A DNA stretch of 64,000 nt. Origin: Alkalibaculum sporogenes (lineage in GTDB: Bacteria > Bacillota > Clostridia > Eubacteriales > Alkalibacteraceae). The stretch is taken from assembly GCF_009362815.1 (NCBI RefSeq), contig NZ_WHNX01000003.1, forward strand, positions 140,332 to 204,331. The letters run 5' to 3'. How positions within the stretch are numbered: the first letter of the stretch is position 1; every line of letters begins with the position of its first letter. Shown piece by piece: positions 57,681 to 64,000 of this stretch. A program made the translations under genes and the position numbers. The notes beneath the pieces are model-generated. The model ran no database searches, was not told the DNA's origin, and saw only the letters and a list, made by a program, of their open reading frames with translations.

Positions 57681-58766
57681 ATGAGAATAAAAAAATTAAC
57701 AAGTATCATAATGTTTTTTTGCCTAATGATAACATTATTAGCAGGATGTTCAGGAGGATCTGACAATGATTCAGTAGAAAGCAATACAGAAGTAGACAAG
57801 GATAAGGTACATGAATTTAATGTATCTTTTGCAGCACCAGAAGCTGCTACAGTTCCATTAACAGATGTATTTAGACGTATGGAACAAACAAGTGAAGGTC
57901 GTCTTAAGTTCAATATTTTCTATAGCTGGTCATTGTCAAGTGTAGACTCGGTTATTAAAGATCTTCAATCAGGTGTAACAGATATTGCAGTAGTACCACC
58001 TCATGAACACTTAAACCTATTTCCACGTACATCATTAATTACAGGTACTCCTTTTCTTGGTTTGCCGGGCATTCTTGAAGCAGGTGAGATTTATAATGAA
58101 ATGCTAGAAGAATACCCTAGTCTTAAAGCTGAGTATGAAGACTTAGAACTAACATATTGGACTACTATCTTCATGCCGCAAAACAATCTTTTTCAAACAG
58201 GTTCTTATGGTGAATTAATTGTAAAACCAAGTGATTTAAGAGGACACAAAATTATTGGTAGCAATACTATGATGCAAAAGCTTATTGCAAGTAATAGTGG
58301 AGCACCTGTTACTGCTCACGTTACAGAGTATTATTCAAATCTTGAAAAAGGTGTAGCAGACTCAGTAGTACAACATCTAAGCGCTTTAAATGCATTTGGA
58401 TGTGGCGAATTAATTAAAAAAGCTACTGTATTTGGAGATTCAGGTATGATGATAAATAGTATGGCTTTGATATTCTCAACTAATAAGTGGAACTCATTAC
58501 CAGAAGATTTACAACAAATATTCACTAGTGAAGCAGAGAACCTTCGTATAGAAAATGCTAAAGTGGACGAATTCAAAATCAAGGCAGCTATGGATAAATT
58601 ATCTGAAACTGCAGAAGTATATACTTTAACAGATGCTGAGTTAAAAGAATGGAAAGACGCATTTGAGCCGATTTTAAAAGAATATATTGATCAATTAGAG
58701 GCAGATGGTGCAGATGACGCTTGGGAACTTTATGAAGGTGTTATAGAAAAAGTAGCTAATTATTAA
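57681..58766 (+). CDS. TRAP transporter solute-binding lipoprotein (DctP)
   Basis: A 361-residue extracytoplasmic receptor with a lipoprotein signal (MITLLAGC, Cys near residue 22) and the DctP fold (AAPEAATVPLTDVFRRMEQTSEGRLKF; IKDLQSGVTDIAVVP; WDAFEPIL-type end). The usual conserved Arg region reads LRGHKI. Gram-positive TRAP receptors are lipid-anchored, as here. Ligand unknown; context suggests an aromatic acid or polyphenol. A GGAACTGTT/AACAGTTCC hairpin (58807-58859) follows. Confidence 0.9.
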   Translation: MRIKKLTSIIMFFCLMITLLAGCSGGSDNDSVESNTEVDKDKVHEFNVSFAAPEAATVPLTDVFRRMEQTSEGRLKFNIFYSWSLSSVDSVIKDLQSGVTDIAVVPPHEHLNLFPRTSLITGTPFLGLPGILEAGEIYNEMLEEYPSLKAEYEDLELTYWTTIFMPQNNLFQTGSYGELIVKPSDLRGHKIIGSNTMMQKLIASNSGAPVTAHVTEYYSNLEKGVADSVVQHLSALNAFGCGELIKKATVFGDSGMMINSMALIFSTNKWNSLPEDLQQIFTSEAENLRIENAKVDEFKIKAAMDKLSETAEVYTLTDAELKEWKDAFEPILKEYIDQLEADGADDAWELYEGVIEKVANY

Positions 58767-58943
58767 TATAAGTATTGCTTTTAAATTAATTAATTAATCT
58801 ATTAATTGGAACTGTTTTGAAATCAGATTATAAGCAACTTATGGTTTTGAACAGTTCCATTGATTTATTAAGAAAGTTTATTAGCTGGCTTTAGTGAGGT
58901 TATATTTGGATATTTTATGAACTGCTGTTTTCTAAAAATAACT

Positions 58944-59837
58944 TCATAGTAATTTATTTTTATTAATAATCAATGAAATTTCGTTAATAAATAAATTGAT
59001 TGTAGGATTAGAATTCTCTTTTTTCCAAGCTGCGCTTACAGTATGGTGGCTTTCAGTATCAAGGAACCGAAGTTCGGGATTATATTTTACTCTGTGCCAA
59101 TCATCGAAGATAGCCACTCCAAGACCACTTTCAACTTGTAGCATCATGGATTCGATATTTGGAACTGATACAACTTTAGGAACAAAGCCAAATGGTTCAC
59201 ACATTTCGATAACCATGTTATTAGTAAAATTACTTTTTCTATCCGATACCACATAAAATGTTTCTTCTCTAAAATCATTAATTTGTAGATTTGGTTTCAA
59301 TGCTAAGACGTGGTGTGTAGAGTAGGTCAAGATTCTATTAATTTCTGCAATTTTAAATAATTTAGAACTTTTAAGCATAGATAGACTATCAGCTATACTG
59401 ATAATAATATCAGAAGTCTCATCTTCTAGAGAGTCGACTAAACCTTTAAAGCCTCTACTAGAAATTTGTATCGATATACCTGGAAAGTGTTGATTAAATG
59501 TCTGGGTTACGTAAGAAAAGTATTTTGACATGTCCCAACCTTCAAGACAAGATATATTAATATTACCAGTTTTTCCTTCGTATATCTTTGTTGCCTCTTT
59601 TAAAGTGTTTTTTAAATCAACTCTAGCTCTTAAAAAACACTGATAAATCAATTCACCGGCAGGGGTTAGTTTTATCTGTTTGTTAGTTCTATCAAAGAGG
59701 CGAATGTTTAAGTCGTTCTCAAGAGCGGCAATTTGTTTGCTAATGGCAGGTTGAGAGACAAATAGTTTTTCTGCTGTGCGAGTAAAATTCATATTTTCAA
59801 CTAGTGCAATAAAATAATCAATTTGTAAGCTATTCAT
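58944..59837 (-). CDS. LysR-family transcriptional regulator
   Basis: A 297-residue LysR protein (MNSLQIDYFIALVENMNFTR; AEKLFVSQPAISKQIAALENDL), with a normal effector domain. It is divergent from the 60104 reductase gene, and the ATAACCTTTAGGTTAT dyad lies in the shared intergenic region, the classical LysR arrangement, so it probably controls that operon and, through the second dyad, the TRAP genes. Confidence 0.93.
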   Translation of the reverse strand: MNSLQIDYFIALVENMNFTRTAEKLFVSQPAISKQIAALENDLNIRLFDRTNKQIKLTPAGELIYQCFLRARVDLKNTLKEATKIYEGKTGNINISCLEGWDMSKYFSYVTQTFNQHFPGISIQISSRGFKGLVDSLEDETSDIIISIADSLSMLKSSKLFKIAEINRILTYSTHHVLALKPNLQINDFREETFYVVSDRKSNFTNNMVIEMCEPFGFVPKVVSVPNIESMMLQVESGLGVAIFDDWHRVKYNPELRFLDTESHHTVSAAWKKENSNPTINLFINEISLIINKNKLL

Positions 59838-59993
59838 GGCTCACCTCCAAAACAATATTTAAGATTATTATATCATTTTTGAAGTTATTTAAAGCATGAA
59901 TGTAGCTATTAAATTAATTTTATCATCTATTACGATTGAGTAGTTGCAATTTTAGTTAGGACAATTAGATAAAGAAATAATTTAACATAACCT

Positions 59994-60056
59994 TTAGGTT
60001 ATAACTTGTATTCTTTTAAGGTATTATACAAGTGGGAAAATTTATAATATCATAAG
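59994..60056 (+). promoter_or_regulatory. LysR-type dyad and promoter block, 60.1 kb operon
   Basis: Palindrome ATAACCTTTAGGTTAT at about 59994-60009 followed by ATTATACAAG and TTTATAATAT, matching the TRAP promoter block at 55502. It lies between divergent lysR and reductase genes. Confidence 0.78.
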
Positions 60057-60103
60057 ATTATCAAATGGATCTAAGACAATATAAAAATGAGGAGGATTAA
60101 ATA

Positions 60104-61042
60104 ATGAAAATTCTAGGTATTTCAAGTGGTACAAAAAATGGAAGCAACGATTCAATGTGTAAAGAAGCTCTAATGGCTGCAAAGAACATGGGTGCTGAAG
60201 TAGAGTTTATACGGTTACTAGACTTAGACATTAAATATTGTACAGGATGTATAAGTTGTGTAATGGCTCTTTTTTCTGGTAAAGGTAATCTATGTGTGTT
60301 AAAAGATGATTTTGATTGGTTGCTGGATAAGATGCTCGATGCTGACGGAATCATTGTTACAACACCGATTTTTGAAAAGGGCGCGCCTGGAATATTCCAA
60401 ACTTTGACAGATAGATTTGGTCCAAGAATGGATAGAGGCAATAATGTTGTTGCAACAAAGATAGCGGAAAAGACTGGTGGAAAGCTACCTGATCCTAGAA
60501 TTTTAAAGGATAAAGTGATTTCATACATAGGTATTGGTGGATCTGATTGGACTACTAGAATTGAGTGCGATCATGCTATGCACGCTTTAACTCCTGCTTG
60601 GACAATTATTGACAATCAAAAATTCTCGTGGTCAAAAACGATTATTCTTGATGATGAAAAAGTTGCCATAGTACATCAAATAGGAAAAAATCTGGTAGAA
60701 GCTGCCAAGGATATAGAGAATGCTCAGTACAAAGGCGAAGCAGGAGTATGTCCTCATTGCCATAGCAGAAATTTCTATCTAGATGAAACATCTACTCATG
60801 CAATCTGTTGTTTATGTGGTATTGAGGGAGACATGACAATTGATGAAGATAAAGTGGTATTTAAATTCCCTGAACAACAGTTGAAGCATGCTCATAATAC
60901 ATTATCGGGTAAATTTATGCATGTTGATGATATCAAAAGAAACGAAGAAAACAATATGACTTTAAAAAAGACTGATGAATATAAGGCTCGAGTTGAAAAT
61001 TACAAGAACTTTATCAGTGCTAGTGTACCTAATAATAATTAA
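60104..61042 (+). CDS. Flavodoxin-fold NAD(P)H:FMN reductase-like protein with zinc ribbon (second copy)
   Basis: A 312-residue relative of the 48025 product: FMN-reductase fold (ILGISSGTKNGSNDSMCKEAL; YCTGCISCVMAL; TTPIFEKGAPGIFQ) then a zinc ribbon (CPHCHSRNF ... CCLCGIEGD, about residues 220-246). It is divergent from a LysR gene and lies upstream of the chalcone-isomerase-like gene, so a flavonoid reduction step (flavone or flavonol) is a reasonable hypothesis. ATG 60104 follows GAGGAGG. Confidence 0.78.
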   Translation: MKILGISSGTKNGSNDSMCKEALMAAKNMGAEVEFIRLLDLDIKYCTGCISCVMALFSGKGNLCVLKDDFDWLLDKMLDADGIIVTTPIFEKGAPGIFQTLTDRFGPRMDRGNNVVATKIAEKTGGKLPDPRILKDKVISYIGIGGSDWTTRIECDHAMHALTPAWTIIDNQKFSWSKTIILDDEKVAIVHQIGKNLVEAAKDIENAQYKGEAGVCPHCHSRNFYLDETSTHAICCLCGIEGDMTIDEDKVVFKFPEQQLKHAHNTLSGKFMHVDDIKRNEENNMTLKKTDEYKARVENYKNFISASVPNNN

Positions 61043-61163
61043 AAGAGTCGTTGTTCAGTGAAATAAATAGATTTTGTTGAGAATTAAAGTTGCATTTATA
61101 GACGTAGGCATGTTGATCGCCATATATAAATGAAAAAAAGTATTTGTCTAGGGGGAAGTAGAA

Positions 61164-61970
61164 ATGAAAAGAAGTTATTTAACACTAAATATAATGGATG
61201 AAAACGATTTAATTTATATGAATCGTTGGTTATTTAAGGATCACGCACCTGATACAGTAAGTCAAAATGGGCCAATTCTCGAACGATATTGTACTTATCG
61301 TGCATTACCTTTTCCTCAGGGTGCAAAAGAATATGGTGCATACAACTGGCGTATGACAGAGCATTGGTGGAGAGAAGATCCTTGGGGTCATATTGATAGT
61401 TCCGAAAATCATGGGAGTGCAATATGTGAGATATGGCCAGAAAGATATAATGATATTATAGGTCAAGGTCATGCAAGTGGTGCAAGGACAGGTACGTGGA
61501 AAGGGGAACCAGAGGGAGATCATCCTCCAGTATTTACATTTGTTCCATATAGACCAAATAATTGTTTTAAAGGTGCGGGTATTACTTTAAAAGAGGGTCC
61601 TTTTTATCGTTTTGTAGTTCAATTCAAATATCCAGAGGGGGTTTCCTATGAGGAAGGGGAAGAATGGTTCTTGAATCATTTTGCTCCAGAAGTCAGCAAG
61701 CAACCTGAATTATTGCGTTTCTTTGCATTTAAGGTAATCGAGCCATTTGCAGGTCCATTTGTAAGAGTAATGGAACTTTGGTATAAGGATCCTAATTCAT
61801 GGAAAAAAGCGTGGGTAGATAATATCCCACAAATATCAAAACCGTCTTGGGCGACCTATGATAAGGCACCATATCTTCAACCATATGTAGATTGGGTGAG
61901 TATATTCTTAGAAGAAAGAGCAGAATGTGATTTTTTGAATGATTATAATGGTTATTATACAACAGCATAA
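61164..61970 (+). CDS. Bacterial chalcone isomerase-like protein
   Basis: A 268-residue protein that resembles, over its full length, the chalcone isomerase of Eubacterium ramulus as I recall that sequence: RWLFKDHAPDTVSQ (His27 matches the catalytic His33 there), YNWRMTEHWW, YRFVVQFKYPEGVSYEEGEEW, PSWATYDKAPYLQPY and LNDYNGYYTT. The E. ramulus enzyme has a ferredoxin-like double fold and interconverts flavanones and chalcones. It sits between a flavin reductase-like gene and a PhlG-like hydrolase, matching a flavonoid pathway. Substrate range is unknown. A strong GGGGGAAG site precedes ATG 61164. Confidence 0.85.
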   Translation: MKRSYLTLNIMDENDLIYMNRWLFKDHAPDTVSQNGPILERYCTYRALPFPQGAKEYGAYNWRMTEHWWREDPWGHIDSSENHGSAICEIWPERYNDIIGQGHASGARTGTWKGEPEGDHPPVFTFVPYRPNNCFKGAGITLKEGPFYRFVVQFKYPEGVSYEEGEEWFLNHFAPEVSKQPELLRFFAFKVIEPFAGPFVRVMELWYKDPNSWKKAWVDNIPQISKPSWATYDKAPYLQPYVDWVSIFLEERAECDFLNDYNGYYTTA

Positions 61971-62026
61971 TGAAAAGCAAGGGTATTATTAGACACAATT
62001 ATATCAAAACGCAAAGGAGATTTAAT

Positions 62027-62647
62027 ATGAAAACAGATTTAATACAAGATCATATGGGAACACATATAAGTTGGGAGCATGATGGTGTTACACCGAAAAT
62101 GATTGATTGGTTTTGGAGCAATATGGAGAAAGGATTTATATTATGGCACCCTGAACAACATGAACCTCTTGAATGGGCAGTAGCTCCAAAACATGGTAAT
62201 CCAGTAGGATCTATACATATTGCTCCACAAACATGGAATGATGGTACAAGACAAAATCTCTATATTAGAATTGAAGAATTGAAAGACGTACCAGAAGCAG
62301 TCAAGGAATATATTGTATATGAGCATTGTGTAATCGTAGCTGGTCTTGGTCTTGGAGAAGAAAGTATGGTTAATCCAGATCCTATGGGTTATAGAATTCA
62401 TCAATGGCAGAAAAGTGACATTGGTGTAATTGGCAAGTCATCTGCGATTGGAACGAGAAAAAAAGAGACAAAAGAGGAAGGTATCACTTGGTCAGCTCAT
62501 TGCATTGAAGAAATAGGTAACTGGGGAGTATTTCTACCAACTCTATATGAATTGTATAAAGTTGTTACCAATACAAAGTATAATCTATATGCCAATCTAT
62601 CCGTAGAGGGTAAAGGAAAAGATCTAAAGTACAAATATATTAAGTAG
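62027..62647 (+). CDS. Short PhlG-like (DAPG hydrolase family) protein
   Basis: A 206-residue protein with the family core HDGVTPKMIDWFWSNME, followed by LWHPEQHEPLEWAVAP and HCIEEIGNWGVFLPTLYEL (HxxxE pair), equivalent to segments of the 47181 product but about 65 residues shorter. ATG 62027 is chosen because AAAGGAG lies 8 bases upstream. It follows the chalcone-isomerase-like gene in the same operon. Hydrolase activity on a flavonoid-derived acylphenol is suggested, not shown. Confidence 0.7.
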   Translation: MKTDLIQDHMGTHISWEHDGVTPKMIDWFWSNMEKGFILWHPEQHEPLEWAVAPKHGNPVGSIHIAPQTWNDGTRQNLYIRIEELKDVPEAVKEYIVYEHCVIVAGLGLGEESMVNPDPMGYRIHQWQKSDIGVIGKSSAIGTRKKETKEEGITWSAHCIEEIGNWGVFLPTLYELYKVVTNTKYNLYANLSVEGKGKDLKYKYIK

Positions 62648-62653
62648 ATTCTA

Positions 62654-62686
62654 AACTCAGCATAATCTTAATATGCTGAGTTTTTA
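62654..62686 (+). terminator. Terminator of the chalcone-isomerase operon
   Basis: Stem ACTCAGCATA/TATGCTGAGT followed by TTTTATT. Confidence 0.92.
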
Positions 62687-62782
62687 TTACCGCGAAGACA
62701 ATGAGCCAAGCGGCTGCTTGCAGACATTTGGCGACTGTCCGCGGAACCACAGAGAAACTCGCGAAGCGTGTTTCTTGTGGTT
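62686..62782 (+). repeat. Terminator-associated repeat, 62.7 kb copy
   Basis: Opens after the terminator with ACCGCGAAGACAATGAGCCA and ends AACTCGCGAAGCGTGTTTC-TTGTGGTT. It includes CATTTGGCGACTGTCCGCGG, shared with the 53984 copy. Confidence 0.85.
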
Positions 62783-62806
62783 TACTAAAAAGTAGGGATG
62801 AATAAC

Positions 62807-64000
62807 ATGAATGATGTAATTGGAATTATAGCATCAGGATTTGAAATCAAAAAAATGGTTGAAGAACTATTTGAAGTTGATGTAAAAAACCAAAAGATCA
62901 TAATTGATATGTTAGATGAGAATAAGATAGAGCAACAAGGGAAAATCTTAGAAAAAAAAGGCGCGAAGGCTATTATTGCTAGGAGCGGGGGTTATATTCA
63001 TACAATTGGTACTGTAGATGTTCCTACCATAAACCTAGAGATGACAACAATAGATATATTAAGGGCTATAAAAAAAGCAAAATCATATAACAAACATATT
63101 GTTTTGGTATTATCTGATGTAGATTATTTTGATTACGAAGAATGGAAAGATATAATAAGCCCTAGTATGACCTTAGAAAGGTTTAATCATAAAAAACAAA
63201 TATGTGATAAAGTGAAAAAATATCTCCCTAAAAAAGATGAAGTTGTTATTGTTGGTGGGGGTATTCCCTGTAGATATGCAGAAAATTTTAACATTGATAG
63301 TGTATTTATAACGGCTTCTAAAGAATCTATAAGAGAAGGCGTAAAATATGCAAAACAGTTATTAGGCGATTTGCATACACAAAAATATAATCGGGAAATA
63401 CTAAAGAACACTTTAGATGTAGTACACGATTCAATTATAGCTACAGACAATACTGGCAATATTATATTGTTTAATAAAAAAGCCCAAGAAATATTTCGCA
63501 AGGATGACACTGATATTCTGGGAAAAGATTTAAGTAAAGTTTTCCCAGAGTTGAATTTCATATTTCAGGTAAATACAAAAAATCCTAAAATCAAGAATAG
63601 AATCGTAAATATTATGGAACATACAATTACCGCTAATGTATCTATGATAAACGTTGAAAATATGAACGAAGGTTACTTATGCACATTTCAAGATATAACT
63701 AAGTTACAAGAATTAGAGAAGAAAATCAGGGTTAAATTGAATAAAAAAGGATTAGTGGCAAAATACAAGTTTGAAGATATCATAGCACAGTCACCAAAAA
63801 TGATCTTAACAATAGAAAAAGCTAGAATGATTGCCATGTACGATAATACAACTATGATTTATGGAGAAAGTGGCACAGGTAAAGAAATGTTTGCACAAAG
63901 TATTCATAATATGAGTGAAAGAAAACATTTTCCATTTGTTGCAATTAACTGTGCTGCGTTAACAGAATCCCTTTTAGAAAGCGAACTCTTTGGCTATGAG
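62807..64000 (+). CDS. PrpR-type sigma-54-dependent activator, 3'-truncated by window edge
   Basis: 398 codons are visible and the frame is open to the last base. Residues about 1-190 resemble the PrpR N-terminal domain ([34 protein letters not shown]), which senses small acids in propionate regulators. A PAS domain follows ([24 protein letters not shown]) and then the start of the AAA+ domain ([25 protein letters not shown]). The GAFTGA loop and Fis domain lie beyond the window. ATG 62807 has AGGGA 7 bases upstream; ATG 62798 is an alternative. Confidence 0.9.
   Translation, partial: MNDVIGIIASGFEIKKMVEELFEVDVKNQKIIIDMLDENKIEQQGKILEKKGAKAIIARSGGYIHTIGTVDVPTINLEMTTIDILRAIKKAKSYNKHIVLVLSDVDYFDYEEWKDIISPSMTLERFNHKKQICDKVKKYLPKKDEVVIVGGGIPCRYAENFNIDSVFITASKESIREGVKYAKQLLGDLHTQKYNREILKNTLDVVHDSIIATDNTGNIILFNKKAQEIFRKDDTDILGKDLSKVFPELNFIFQVNTKNPKIKNRIVNIMEHTITANVSMINVENMNEGYLCTFQDITKLQELEKKIRVKLNKKGLVAKYKFEDIIAQSPKMILTIEKARMIAMYDNTTMIYGESGTGKEMFAQSIHNMSERKHFPFVAINCAALTESLLESELFGYE

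Overview
The window is low-GC, tightly packed DNA from a strictly anaerobic member of the class Clostridia. The evidence is Spo0E-like and PdaB-like sporulation-type genes, pyruvate:ferredoxin oxidoreductase, an acetylase-type lysine pathway under a lysine riboswitch, corrinoid and molybdenum enzymes, and strong AGGAGG-type ribosome binding sites. No phage, CRISPR array or intact transposase was seen. Species cannot be named from this sequence.

Layout. 1-16.2 kb is housekeeping: the 3' part of valS, a Spo0E-like gene, a DUF4364 gene, a polysaccharide deacetylase, a Mur-ligase-like gene and an SSB-like gene, then the reverse-strand asd-dapA-dapB-dapH-lysC operon behind an L box, and a forward operon of dapL-like deacetylase, membrane protein, methyltransferase and hslO. 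16.4-17.5 kb carries six tRNAs (Val, Asp, Phe, Gly, Cys, Leu). 18-24.5 kb holds an NCS2 permease, a HAD phosphatase and nifJ. 24.8-38.6 kb holds a sigma-54 activator, an eight-gene operon matching the phloroglucinol pathway, a TauE/SafE carrier, and both subunits of a pyrogallol-phloroglucinol transhydroxylase-like molybdoenzyme. 38.9-46.9 kb has a LysR gene, two UroD-fold methyltransferase-like genes around a corrinoid protein (each followed by a tiny ORF), moeA, mobB and a GntR/FCD regulator. 47.2-53.9 kb has a PhlG/phloretin-hydrolase-like gene, a flavodoxin-fold reductase, a fumarate-reductase-like flavoprotein and a two-gene Fe-S/flavin electron-transfer module. 54.2-62.6 kb has two LysR genes, a TRAP transporter, a second flavodoxin-fold reductase, a bacterial chalcone-isomerase-like gene and a second, short PhlG-like gene. 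A PrpR-type sigma-54 activator runs off the end.

Reading. The accessory region (about 24.8-64 kb) looks like a polyphenol (flavonoid) degradation island. The proposed flow is: flavone or flavonol reduction (flavodoxin-fold reductases), flavanone ring opening (chalcone-isomerase-like), chalcone reduction (fumarate-reductase-like protein fed by the electron module), dihydrochalcone hydrolysis to phloroglucinol plus a phenylpropionate (PhlG-like), then phloroglucinol to acetyl-CoA by the 26.8-33.3 kb operon. The transhydroxylase would let pyrogallol enter, and the corrinoid/UroD proteins could remove methyl groups. The phloroglucinol segment follows a pathway characterised in Clostridium scatologenes. 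The coupling to the upstream steps is inference.

Regulation visible in the DNA: five copies of a TGGTATACCA palindrome, four of them just downstream of near-consensus -35/-10 promoters, tie together the permease, TauE carrier, transhydroxylase, corrinoid protein and moeA-mobB-gntR, and suit the encoded GntR/FCD regulator. A sigma-54 promoter precedes the phloroglucinol operon. A shared dyad (ATAACCTTTARGTTAT) lies upstream of the TRAP operon and of the 60.1 kb reductase. Two families of dispersed intergenic repeats and two tandem duplications occupy most of the long gaps.
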